A stretch of DNA of 64,000 nt from Kitasatospora setae KM-6054. Lineage in GTDB: Bacteria; Actinomycetota; Actinomycetes; Streptomycetales; Streptomycetaceae. The stretch lies in NCBI RefSeq assembly GCF_000269985.1, contig NC_016109.1:3348001-3412000 (forward strand), read 5' to 3'. The position numbers and the translations under genes are program-made. The notes under the pieces were generated by a model, which ran no database searches, was not told the DNA's origin, and was given only the letters and a program-made list of their open reading frames with translations. Below are positions 45,150-52,870 of this stretch, piece by piece; positions within the stretch are counted from its first letter, which is position 1; the number at the start of each line of letters is the position of its first letter.

Positions 45150-45883
45150 ATCCCGAGGAGCTCCACGCACGACTGCCGGAGGCCGCCGACCTGGCCGACC
45201 CTCCCGAGCTGGACACCGGGCTGCTGGTGCGCCGGGTCCGCCGCGGTCGCCGCCACCGGCGGGCGCTGACCGGCGGCGCGGCCCTGGCGCTGTCGGCCGC
45301 GGCCGTCCTGGGCACGGTCCGGTGGACCGGCACCGAGGACCCGGCCCGGCCCGCGGCCTCCGCCCCCGTCGGATCGCTGCAGGGCCCGTACGCCTGCGGT
45401 GACCGGCTGCCCCTGGAGGCGGGCAGTGCGACCTTCAGCGGGATCACCTTCTCGGTGTCCTCGGTCCGCAAGACCGACAGCGGCTCCGCCCCGGTGCTGG
45501 AGGCCCGGTTCACCGCGGATCGGGGGCTCAATATGAACGGCCAGGGTCCCGAGAGCCTGGAGGTGCTGTACCTGCGGGACGGCGTGGTGGTGGGCGGAGG
45601 CCCGCTGCTGCGGCAGCCCGGCGACCACGGCGAGCACGGCGAGCACGGCGAGCAGCTCGGCACCGGGAGCGACCACCAGTACTCGCTGGTCCCGGACGTG
45701 CCGCTGACCGTGCCGCTGGGCACCCGCGACGCGCTCTGCCCGTCGGTGCGCTGGTCACAGGTGTGGGCGGAGCCGGCCCGGTACGAGGCGGTGGTGGTGC
45801 TGGGCCGGGTGTGGGACTCCATGGCCCAGGACCCCGAGCAGAGGTCGGCGGTCATGGTGGCGCGCGCGCCGTTCCCCGGGTAG
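45146..45883 (+). CDS. Membrane partner of the ECF sigma factor (probable anti-sigma-like protein)
   Basis: The 245-aa product has a cytoplasmic N-terminus of about 38 aa with a basic RRVRRGRRHRR patch, one membrane span (about residues 40-58) and an external domain. The N-terminal segment is shorter than classical zinc-binding anti-sigma domains and has no HxxxCxxC motif, so it may act differently. A GEHGEHGEHGEQ tract marks a small in-frame DNA repeat (about 45630-45656). ATGA overlap with the sigma gene supports a joint regulatory unit. Confidence 0.65.
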   Translation: MNPEELHARLPEAADLADPPELDTGLLVRRVRRGRRHRRALTGGAALALSAAAVLGTVRWTGTEDPARPAASAPVGSLQGPYACGDRLPLEAGSATFSGITFSVSSVRKTDSGSAPVLEARFTADRGLNMNGQGPESLEVLYLRDGVVVGGGPLLRQPGDHGEHGEHGEQLGTGSDHQYSLVPDVPLTVPLGTRDALCPSVRWSQVWAEPARYEAVVVLGRVWDSMAQDPEQRSAVMVARAPFPG

Positions 45884-45906
45884 CCGGGCGGGGCGGCGGG
45901 CCCACC

Positions 45907-45963
45907 GGGCAGGACGCCGGGCAGGACGCCGGGGTGCGGGCGGGGTGCGGGCGGGGTGCGGGC
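45907..45963. repeat. Short tandem repeats upstream of deoC
   Basis: GGGCAGGACGCC occurs twice (45907-45930), followed by three copies of GGGGTGCGGGC (45931-45963). They lie in the gap between the sigma-partner gene and deoC. Confidence 0.6.
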
Positions 45964-46017
45964 GGATTTCGGTCAGGCTTCGGTCGGGATTCGAAACCGC
46001 CCCGCCCTACCGGCTTC

Positions 46018-46036
46018 CTACGCGCGTAGATATGCT
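46018..46036 (+). promoter_or_regulatory. deoC promoter with CTACGCGCGTAG operator
   Basis: The palindrome CTACGCGCGTAG (46018-46029) abuts a -10 box TATGCT (46031-46036), which ends 6 nt before the GTG start at 46043; transcription is probably leaderless. A repressor bound here would block the spacer and -10 region. The layout is nearly identical to that of add. Confidence 0.75.
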
Positions 46037-46042
46037 GCTCTG

Positions 46043-47035
46043 GTGACTATGTCCACTCTTGCAGCCAACGCCCCCGGCGCCGCGGGCGGCGGCCTCTCGG
46101 ACGTCGCGGCGTCCGAGGCCACCCTGCGCCGCTTCCTGCACGGCCTGCCCGGGGTCGATCAGGTCGGCCTGGAGTCGCGGGCCGCGACCCTCGGCACCCG
46201 GTCGATCAAGACGACCGCCAAGGCCCTCGCCATCGACCTCGCCATCTCGATGATCGACCTGACCACGCTGGAGGGCGCGGACACGGTCGGCAAGGTCCGC
46301 TCGCTGTGCGCGAAGGGCCTGGGCCCGGACCCGTCCGACCGGACCGCCCCGCGGGTCGCGGCGATCTGCGTGTACCCGGACATGGTCGCCACCGCGAAGG
46401 AGGCGCTGCGCGGCAGCGCGGTCCAGGTCGCCTCGGTGGCCACCGCCTTCCCGTCCGGCCGGGCCGGCCTGCCGGTCAAGCTGGCGGACACCGCGGAGGC
46501 GGTCGCGGCGGGCGCCGACGAGATCGACATGGTGATCGACCGGGGCGCCTTCCTCTCCGGCCGCTACCTGGAGGTCTTCGAGGAGATCCGGGCCGTCAAG
46601 GCGGCCTGCGCGCGTCCGGACGGGACGGCCGCCCACCTCAAGGTGATCTTCGAGACCGGCGAGCTGCAGACGTACGACAACGTCCGCCGGGCGTCCTGGC
46701 TGGCGATGATCGCCGGCGCGGACTTCATCAAGACCTCCACCGGCAAGGTCGCGGTGAACGCGACCCCGCCGGTGACGCTGCTGATGCTGGAGGCGGTGCG
46801 GGACTTCCGCGCGGCGACCGGCACCCAGGTCGGCGTGAAGCCGGCCGGCGGCATCCGCACCACCAAGGACGCGATGAAGTACCTGGTGATGGTGAACGAG
46901 ACGCTGGGCGACGACTGGCTCAGCCCGCACTGGTTCCGGTTCGGCGCCTCCAGCCTGCTGAACGACCTGCTGATGCAGCGCCAGAAGCTGAGCACCGGAC
47001 GGTACTCCGGTCCCGACTACGTGACGGTGGACTGA
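46043..47035 (+). CDS. deoC: Deoxyribose-phosphate aldolase
   Basis: Splits 2-deoxyribose-5-phosphate into acetaldehyde and glyceraldehyde-3-phosphate. The 330-aa product is a long DeoC with the catalytic Schiff-base lysine in DFIKTSTGK (Lys230) and the second active-site lysine in VGVKPAGGIRT. The start GTG 46043 matches a leaderless promoter; ATG 46049 is two codons downstream. The aldehyde dehydrogenase gene follows 5 nt after the stop, so its acetaldehyde product could be oxidised by the next protein in the operon. Confidence 0.95.
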   Translation: MTMSTLAANAPGAAGGGLSDVAASEATLRRFLHGLPGVDQVGLESRAATLGTRSIKTTAKALAIDLAISMIDLTTLEGADTVGKVRSLCAKGLGPDPSDRTAPRVAAICVYPDMVATAKEALRGSAVQVASVATAFPSGRAGLPVKLADTAEAVAAGADEIDMVIDRGAFLSGRYLEVFEEIRAVKAACARPDGTAAHLKVIFETGELQTYDNVRRASWLAMIAGADFIKTSTGKVAVNATPPVTLLMLEAVRDFRAATGTQVGVKPAGGIRTTKDAMKYLVMVNETLGDDWLSPHWFRFGASSLLNDLLMQRQKLSTGRYSGPDYVTVD

Positions 47036-47040
47036 GGACG

Positions 47041-48537
47041 ATGGCCAAGACCAAGAAGACCGAGACCGAGCAGCCCCTCCGCAAGGGCGGCCTGTTCGCG
47101 TACGCCCCGGCGCCCGAGTCCCCCGCCGCCGCGGGCGAGATCGCCACGAGCTACGGCCACTTCGTCGGCGGCGAGTTCGTCGACTCGTCCGGCTCGGAGG
47201 CGCTGAAGACCGTCAACCCGGCGACCGGGCAGGTGCTCGCCGAGTTCGCCCAGGGCACCGAGGAGGACGTCGACCGCGCGGTGAAGGCCGCCCGCGCGGC
47301 GTTCGCCGACTGGTCGGCGCTGCCGGGCTCCGAGCGCGCCAAGTACCTGTTCCGGATCGCCCGGATCGTCCAGGAGCGCAGCCGCGAGCTGGCCGTGCTG
47401 GAGTCGATCGACAACGGCAAGCCGATCCGGGAGACCCGCGACGTCGACCTGCCGCTGGTCGCCGCGCACTTCTTCTACTACGCGGGCTGGGCCGACAAGC
47501 TGGACTTCGCCGGGTTCGGGCCGAACCCGCGCCCGCTGGGCGTGGCCGCGCAGGTCATCCCGTGGAACTTCCCGCTGCTGATGCTGGCCTGGAAGGTCGC
47601 CCCGGCGCTGGCCACCGGCAACACGGTGGTGCTGAAGCCCGCCGAGACGACGCCGCTGACCGCGCTGCGCTTCGCCGAGATCTGCCGCCAGGCGGGCCTG
47701 CCGACGGGCGTGCTGAACATCGTCACCGGCGACGGCCGCACCGGCGCCGCGCTGACCGCGCACCCGGACGTGAACAAGGTCGCGTTCACCGGCTCCACCC
47801 CGGTCGGCCGGGCGATCGCCCGGCAGCTGGCCGGCAGCCGCAAGAAGCTGAGCCTGGAGCTGGGCGGCAAGGCCGCCAACATCGTGTTCGACGACGCGCC
47901 GCTGGACCAGGCGGTCGAGGGCATCGTCGACGGCATCTTCTTCAACCAGGGCCACGTCTGCTGCGCGGGCAGCCGCCTGCTGGTGCAGGAGTCGGTCCAG
48001 GACGAGCTGCTGGACGCGCTCAAGCGCCGGATGGGCACCCTGCGGGTCGGCGACCCGCTGGACAAGAACACCGACATCGGCGCGATCAACTCGGCCGCCC
48101 AGCTGGCCCGGATCACCGAGCTGGCGGAGGCCGGCGAGCGGGAGGGCGCCGAGCGCTGGGCCCCGGAGTGCGAACTCCCGGGCGCCGGCTACTGGTTCCG
48201 CCCGACCCTGTTCACCGGCGTCTCGCAGGCGCACCGGATCGCCCGCGAGGAGGTCTTCGGCCCGGTGCTGTCGGTGCTGACCTTCCGCACCCCCGCCGAG
48301 GCGGTGGAGAAGGCCAACAACACCCCGTACGGCCTGTCCGCGGGCATCTGGACGGAGAAGGGCTCGCGCATCCTGTGGATGGCGAACCGGCTCCGGGCGG
48401 GCGTGGTGTGGGCGAACACCTTCAACAAGTTCGACCCGACCTCGCCGTTCGGCGGGTACAAGGAGTCCGGTTACGGCCGCGAGGGCGGCCGCCACGGTCT
48501 GGAGCCCTACCTGAATGTCGAGGCCCTCGATGTCTGA
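47041..48537 (+). CDS. Aldehyde dehydrogenase, full-length
   Basis: NAD(P)-dependent aldehyde dehydrogenase of 498 aa. It has the cofactor-binding PWNFPLLMLAWK block, the general-base Glu in LELGGKAANIVF, and the catalytic cysteine in GHVCCAGS (Cys307 or Cys308). An N-terminal charged extension of about 35 aa precedes the core. It starts 5 nt after deoC and overlaps the next gene, forming a deoC operon; acetaldehyde from DeoC is a plausible substrate. Confidence 0.92.
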   Translation: MAKTKKTETEQPLRKGGLFAYAPAPESPAAAGEIATSYGHFVGGEFVDSSGSEALKTVNPATGQVLAEFAQGTEEDVDRAVKAARAAFADWSALPGSERAKYLFRIARIVQERSRELAVLESIDNGKPIRETRDVDLPLVAAHFFYYAGWADKLDFAGFGPNPRPLGVAAQVIPWNFPLLMLAWKVAPALATGNTVVLKPAETTPLTALRFAEICRQAGLPTGVLNIVTGDGRTGAALTAHPDVNKVAFTGSTPVGRAIARQLAGSRKKLSLELGGKAANIVFDDAPLDQAVEGIVDGIFFNQGHVCCAGSRLLVQESVQDELLDALKRRMGTLRVGDPLDKNTDIGAINSAAQLARITELAEAGEREGAERWAPECELPGAGYWFRPTLFTGVSQAHRIAREEVFGPVLSVLTFRTPAEAVEKANNTPYGLSAGIWTEKGSRILWMANRLRAGVVWANTFNKFDPTSPFGGYKESGYGREGGRHGLEPYLNVEALDV

Positions 48538-49432
48538 GACCGCAGCGCGAATCGCGATCTTCAAGACCTACAAGCTGTACGTCGGCGGGAAGTTCCCGCG
48601 CTCGGAGAGCGGGCGGGTGTACGAGGTGACCGACACGAAGGGCCAGTGGCTGGCGAACGCCCCGCTGGGCACCCGCAAGGACGCCCGGGACGCCGTGCTG
48701 GCGGCCCGCGCGGCGGTCAAGGGCTGGGCGGGCACCACCGCGTACAACCGCGGCCAGGTGCTGTACCGGGTCGCCGAGATGCTGGAGGGCCGCCGGGAGC
48801 AGTTCGCGGCCGAGGTCGCGGCGGCCGAGGGCGTGGGCGCGAAGAAGGCGGCGGCGCTGGTGGACGCGGCGATCGACCGCTGGGTCTGGTACGCGGGCTG
48901 GACCGACAAGGTCGCGCAGGTCGCGGGCGGTGCCAACCCGGTGGCCGGGCCGTTCTTCAACCTGTCCGTCCCGGAGCCGACCGGCGTGGTCGGCGTCCTG
49001 GCGCCGCGGGCCGGCCACGGCTTCTCGCTGCTGGGCCTGGTGTCGGTGGTCGCCCCGGCGATCGCGACCGGCAACACCGTGGTGGTCGCGGCCGCCGAGC
49101 AGGCCCCGCTGCCCGCCCTCGCGCTGGGCGAGGTGCTGGCCACCTCGGACGTGCCGGGCGGCGTGGTGAACCTGCTCTCCGGCCGCACCGCGGACCTCGC
49201 CCCGACCCTGGCCTCGCACCAGGACGTCAACGCGCTGGACCTGGCCGGGGCGATCGACCCCGAGGGGCCCGGCGCGGCGGCGGCCCTGGAAGCCGCCGCG
49301 GCCGATACATTGAAGCGGGTGGTCCGACCGGCCGCCGACCCGTCCGCGGTGGACTGGACGGCCGCGCCCGGCACCGGACGGCTCCTCTCCTTCCTGGAGA
49401 CCAAGACGGTCTGGCACCCGATGGGCACCTAG
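48530..49432 (+). CDS. Aldehyde-dehydrogenase-like protein lacking the catalytic half
   Basis: A 300-aa protein that aligns with the N-terminal, nucleotide-binding part of aldehyde dehydrogenases (YVGGKFPRSESGRVYEV, AVKGWAGTTAYNRGQVLYRVAEMLE) and ends before the position of the catalytic cysteine. No Cys occurs where the nucleophile should be. The frame is intact, and it overlaps the full-length gene by 8 nt (ATG 48530), so this is a deliberate, conserved truncation rather than decay. It may form hetero-oligomers with the full enzyme or bind a cofactor or aldehyde. Confidence 0.85.
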   Translation: MSETAARIAIFKTYKLYVGGKFPRSESGRVYEVTDTKGQWLANAPLGTRKDARDAVLAARAAVKGWAGTTAYNRGQVLYRVAEMLEGRREQFAAEVAAAEGVGAKKAAALVDAAIDRWVWYAGWTDKVAQVAGGANPVAGPFFNLSVPEPTGVVGVLAPRAGHGFSLLGLVSVVAPAIATGNTVVVAAAEQAPLPALALGEVLATSDVPGGVVNLLSGRTADLAPTLASHQDVNALDLAGAIDPEGPGAAAALEAAAADTLKRVVRPAADPSAVDWTAAPGTGRLLSFLETKTVWHPMGT

Positions 49433-49501
49433 CCCGCCCGCCCGACCCCACAGACCGGCCGTCCTCAGTGCCCTACCCCCCCCCGGGGCCCGGGCGGCCG
49501 C

Positions 49502-49541
49502 GACGGGCCCGCACTTCTCCCCCCCCTGGTGCGGGCCCGTC
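49502..49541 (+). terminator. Terminator of the deoC operon
   Basis: GACGGGCCCGCAC and its perfect complement form a 13-bp stem with a 14-nt C-rich loop, 70 nt after the last stop of the operon. Confidence 0.65.
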
Positions 49542-49645
49542 CCCATGTCCGCCGGTCACGCGCCCCCGCACGCTCCCTCACTCCCGGTGAACGGGTCGAC
49601 CGGCGGGTTCCGGGCCGCCCCTCCCATGCCTCAGACTGGTTCCCC

Positions 49646-50281
49646 GTGAGTGACACCCCGCTGAACCGCCGCCCGATATCCCGCGTCATCCTGCTGTCGG
49701 GCCCCTCGGGGTCGGGGAAGTCCTCGCTGGCCGAGCACAGCGGGCTCCCGGTGCTCCAGCTCGACGACTTCTACAAGGACGGCGACGACCCGACGCTGCC
49801 GCAGCTGCCCGACGGGGGCGGCCCGGACTGGGACTCGCCGCTCTCCTGGCACGCGGAGCAGGCGCTGGCGGCGATCCGGGCGCTGGCCTTCGAGGGCTGG
49901 GCCGAGGTGCCGGTGTACTCGATCCCGGACAACGGGCGCTCGGGCAGTCGGCTGCTGCTGCTGGACGGCGCCGCGGGCTTCGTCGCGGAGGGGATCTTCG
50001 CCGCCGAGCTGGTCCGCCGCTGCCAGGCGGAGGGCCTGCTGGGGGACGCGCTGTGCCTGCGCAACAAGCCGTCCACGACGGCCTGGCGGCGCTTCCGGCG
50101 GGACGTCCGGGAGGGCCGCAAGTCGGTGCCGTACCTGGTCCGCCGGGGGGTGCGGCTGATGCGGGCCGAACGCGGCATCGTCGCCCGCCAGGTCGAGCTG
50201 GGCTCGTACGCCTGCTCCGGCGTGGAGGCGGGGCGGCGGATCGCCGCGGTGGCCCGCCAACTGCCCGCCGAGCTGGTCTGA
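49646..50281 (+). CDS. udk: Uridine kinase-like P-loop phosphotransferase
   Basis: The 211-aa product has Walker A GPSGSGKSS near residue 20, followed by the QLDDFYKDGDDP segment (metal and nucleoside site) and the PDWDSPLSWH block typical of uridine kinases. It would phosphorylate uridine/cytidine with ATP or GTP. GTG 49646 was chosen; a CAGACT box lies 8 nt upstream, so a leaderless start is possible. It sits among nucleoside genes but lacks the CTACGCGCGTAG site. Confidence 0.8.
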   Translation: MSDTPLNRRPISRVILLSGPSGSGKSSLAEHSGLPVLQLDDFYKDGDDPTLPQLPDGGGPDWDSPLSWHAEQALAAIRALAFEGWAEVPVYSIPDNGRSGSRLLLLDGAAGFVAEGIFAAELVRRCQAEGLLGDALCLRNKPSTTAWRRFRRDVREGRKSVPYLVRRGVRLMRAERGIVARQVELGSYACSGVEAGRRIAAVARQLPAELV

Positions 50282-50285
50282 CCGC

Positions 50286-50810
50286 TCACTCCGGGGGCGC
50301 GGGCAGGCTGCGGCGCACCGCCCACGGCAGGACGAACCACAGGCCGGTGAAGGCCAGCGCGACGGCCCCGGTGAGCGGCAGCGCCACCGCGGCGCCCAGC
50401 ACCACGGTCAGCACCAGCAGCACCGCGCCGGACAGCGCGGCGGCCAGCAGCACCAGGCCGATCTGGGCGATCCGGGCCGAGACCCGGAGGATCCGCGGCC
50501 GCTCGGGGTGGTGCAGCAGCGCCCGGTGCAGCGCGACCGGGGTGGCCAGCACGGCGGCGGCGAGCACCGTGAGCAGGAGCACCGCGACGTACAGGTCCTG
50601 TTCGCCGGCGCCGAGTCCGGCGAACCCCGGGGTGAAGGCGACGCCGAGCAGGAAGGCGAAGACGATCTGCACGCCGGTCTGCAGCACCCGCAGTTCCTGC
50701 AGCATCTCGACCAGCCGCCGGTTGGCGCGGGCCTGCGGGCTCTCCGCGGGGTCGGGGCCGTCGGCGGGGTCGGCCGCGGGGTCGGGGCCGGAGGCGGGTG
50801 GCTGGTCCAT
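50286..50810 (-). CDS. DUF6328-type four-span membrane protein
   Basis: The 174-aa product has a Pro/Asp-rich N-terminus, then LVEMLQELRVLQTGVQIVFA and four predicted membrane helices with a HRALLHHPERPRILR loop. The ELRVxQTGxQxxFAFLL pattern is that of the actinobacterial DUF6328 family, of unknown function. ATG 50810 starts the conserved part. It is convergent with the uridine kinase gene (4 nt between the stops). Confidence 0.75.
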   Translation of the reverse strand: MDQPPASGPDPAADPADGPDPAESPQARANRRLVEMLQELRVLQTGVQIVFAFLLGVAFTPGFAGLGAGEQDLYVAVLLLTVLAAAVLATPVALHRALLHHPERPRILRVSARIAQIGLVLLAAALSGAVLLVLTVVLGAAVALPLTGAVALAFTGLWFVLPWAVRRSLPAPPE

Positions 50811-50857
50811 CCGGCCATTGTCACGGCGGCGGGCCCGGCCCGGCCGCACGACGGGCA

Positions 50858-50909
50858 CGACCGGCGCGACGGGCCCGGCCGCACGACCGGCGCGACGGGC
50901 CCGGCCGCA
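50858..50909. repeat. Two perfect 26-bp tandem repeats
   Basis: A 26-bp unit beginning CGACCGGCGCGACGGG occurs twice without interruption (50858-50883, 50884-50909), with a degenerate third copy upstream. It lies between the DUF6328 gene and sigQ and is non-coding on both strands. Confidence 0.65.
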
Positions 50910-50915
50910 CGACGA

Positions 50916-50962
50916 ACGGGCGGGACCCCGGTGCCTTTCCCCCGCACCGGGGTCCCGCCCGT
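50916..50962 (-). terminator. Terminator downstream of sigQ
   Basis: ACGGGCGGGACCCCGGTGC and its exact complement form a 19-bp stem with a 9-nt loop. It lies about 115 nt after the sigQ stop on the minus strand. Confidence 0.75.
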
Positions 50963-51076
50963 CTTCGTCACGGGTGCGGGACTTCCCCCCGCGGCCGCCT
51001 CCCCCGAGCCGGCCGCCGTGTCCCGCGCCCTTCCCCCCGTTTCCCCGTCCCCCGACGGGAGCCTGTTGCCCGCCGG

Positions 51077-51895
51077 TCAGGCGACCAGCTCGCCGAAGGC
51101 GTGCACGGTGTCGCCGGAGCGGTTGAGCTGCTCGTCCTCGCGCATCCGGCGCAGCGCGCGCCAGATGGAGCTCTTCACGGTGCCGACGCTGATGCCGAGG
51201 ATGTCGGCGATCTCCGGGTCGGTGCGGCCCTCGTAGTAGCGCAGCACGAGCATGGTGCGCTGGTTCTCGGGCAGCTTGGCGAGCGCCTGCCAGAGCACGG
51301 CGCGCAGTTCGGTGCCGCCCATCGCGTCGGTGTCGCCGGCCTGCTCGGGGAGTTCCTCGGTCGGGTACTCGTTGACCTTGCGGCGGCGCCAGGCGGAGAT
51401 GTGCAGGTTGGTCATGGTGCGGCGGAGGTACCCGCCGACGGCGGCCTTGTCGGTGATCCGGCCCCAGGCGCGGTAGGTGGAGAAGAGGGCGCTCTGCAGC
51501 AGGTCCTCGGCCTCGTAGCGGTCGCCGGTGAGGTGGTAGGCGGTGGCGTACAGGGAGGCGCGGCGCTCGCGCACGTACGCGGTGAACTCGGCGATGTCGC
51601 GCGCCTCGTCCGTCGCGGCGGCCGGGTGCTCCCCCTGTGCGCCTCCCTGTTCGGCCTGCTCCCCCCGGAACGTCTGCGGGGCGACCCGCAGCGTCCGTCC
51701 CGCGGCCTGGTTCCCCGACCGGCCGTGGGTGGTGTCCCCGCTCCTGGTCCCCACGACCGGGCGGCGGGTTCCGGCGTTGTGCGCGCACCCCCGTACGAGC
51801 ACGTTGCCGGCGTTCTCCTCCTCGTACCTGGCCCGGCTGGTGCCGAGGACGGCGGAACGCGGCCCGGCGTTTCGGGTCGTCAGCGTTGCGGTCAT
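51077..51895 (-). CDS. sigQ: RNA polymerase sigma factor SigQ
   Basis: A 272-aa ECF sigma factor divergent from the AfsQ two-component genes, as in Streptomyces coelicolor, where SigQ modulates antibiotic production and is itself controlled by AfsQ1. Region 2 (YATAYHLTGDRYEAEDLLQS, then TDKAAVGGYLRRTMTNLHIS) and region 4 (LPENQRTMLVLRYYEGRTDP, ISVGTVKSSIWRALRRMRED) are clear. The first 100 or so residues are an extra low-complexity N-terminus of unknown role, as expected for SigQ. ATG 51895 has GGGGGTG about 6 nt upstream; the frame extends to 52000 without a ribosome-binding site. Confidence 0.9.
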   Translation of the reverse strand: MTATLTTRNAGPRSAVLGTSRARYEEENAGNVLVRGCAHNAGTRRPVVGTRSGDTTHGRSGNQAAGRTLRVAPQTFRGEQAEQGGAQGEHPAAATDEARDIAEFTAYVRERRASLYATAYHLTGDRYEAEDLLQSALFSTYRAWGRITDKAAVGGYLRRTMTNLHISAWRRRKVNEYPTEELPEQAGDTDAMGGTELRAVLWQALAKLPENQRTMLVLRYYEGRTDPEIADILGISVGTVKSSIWRALRRMREDEQLNRSGDTVHAFGELVA

Positions 51896-52017
51896 CGGGC
51901 ACCCCCATGGTCGGTACGAGCGGTTCGTCGCCGCCGGGGTCCCGGGTGGTGGCCCGTCTCCCTCGCGGCGACAGGGAAAATCCTGCCGTCCGCGCGTCAT
52001 GGCGGTGTCCGTCGACT

Positions 52018-52033
52018 GTCACAGGGCTGTCAC
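52018..52033. promoter_or_regulatory. AfsQ1 operator (GTnAC-N6-GTnAC)
   Basis: GTCAC-AGGGCT-GTCAC is an exact match to the 16-nt direct-repeat motif described for AfsQ1 binding. It lies in the 260-bp divergent region between sigQ (start 51895) and afsQ1 (start 52156), where AfsQ1 is known to act in S. coelicolor. Confidence 0.8.
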
Positions 52034-52155
52034 AGGACCGGCCGCCGCGGGGCATTCGGGTGCTCCTCGGTTGCGGACGCCGGACCGGTGCCCTCCGGTT
52101 CCCGCTCCCCCGGAGGTCACCCGGGTGGGTGCTTCCGGTGGCCGGGTGGGACACA

Positions 52156-52842
52156 ATGACCCCCGTGTCTTTCCTGCTTCTGATCGAGGACGACGACGCC
52201 ATTCGCACCGGCCTCGAACTCGCCCTCACCCGCCAGGGTCACCGGGTGGCCGCCGCCGCGTCCGGCGAGGACGGTCTGCGCCTGTTCAAGGAGCAGCGCC
52301 CGGACCTGATCGTGCTGGACGTGATGCTGCCCGGCATCGACGGCTTCGAGGTCTGCCGGCGGATCCGCCGCACCGACCAGTTGCCGATCATCCTGCTGAC
52401 CGCCCGCTCCGACGACATCGACGTGGTGGTCGGCCTGGAGTCCGGCGCCGACGACTACGTGGTGAAACCGGTCCAGCCGCGCGTGCTGGACGCCCGGATC
52501 CGCGCGGTGCTGCGCCGCGGCGAACGGGAGAACTCGGACTCCTCCGCGTACGGCGGCCTGGTGATCGACCGCTCGGCGATGACCGTCACCAAGGACGGCC
52601 AGGACCTGCAGCTGACCCCGACCGAGCTGCGGCTGCTGCTGGAGCTCAGCCGCCGCCCGGGGCAGGCGCTCTCCCGGCAGCAGCTGCTGCGGCTGGTCTG
52701 GGAGCACGACTACCTGGGCGACTCCCGGCTGGTGGACGCCTGCGTGCAGCGGCTGCGGGCGAAGGTCGAGGACGTGCCGTCCGCGCCGACGCTGATCCGC
52801 ACCGTCCGGGGTGTCGGCTACCGTCTCGACCCGCCCGTCTGA
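52156..52842 (+). CDS. afsQ1: Response regulator AfsQ1
   Basis: OmpR-family DNA-binding response regulator that, with AfsQ2, links nutrient (glutamate/nitrogen) signals to antibiotic synthesis in streptomycetes. The 228-aa product has the receiver domain (LLLIEDDDAIRTG; phospho-acceptor Asp55 in LIVLDVMLPGIDGFE; ESGADDYVVKPVQ) and a winged-helix effector domain (LTPTELRLLLELSRRPGQ, ending VRGVGYRL). ATG 52156 has GGTGGG 5 nt upstream; a GTG three codons later is the alternative start. It is divergent from its target sigQ. Confidence 0.95.
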   Translation: MTPVSFLLLIEDDDAIRTGLELALTRQGHRVAAAASGEDGLRLFKEQRPDLIVLDVMLPGIDGFEVCRRIRRTDQLPIILLTARSDDIDVVVGLESGADDYVVKPVQPRVLDARIRAVLRRGERENSDSSAYGGLVIDRSAMTVTKDGQDLQLTPTELRLLLELSRRPGQALSRQQLLRLVWEHDYLGDSRLVDACVQRLRAKVEDVPSAPTLIRTVRGVGYRLDPPV

Positions 52843-52870
52843 ACCGCCCCTCCCCGACTGTGAGTCCTTC

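Noticed and set aside
50858..50962. Repeats and a long hairpin considered as a CRISPR-like array.
   Set aside because: Only two contiguous copies without spacers, and the hairpin is a terminator; no cas genes are present anywhere in the window.
51608..51670. A second copy of the lpd insertion in the N-terminus of SigQ (shared CCCTGTGCGCCT).
   Set aside because: Only 12 bases match, without the palindrome and without the peptide; chance is sufficient.
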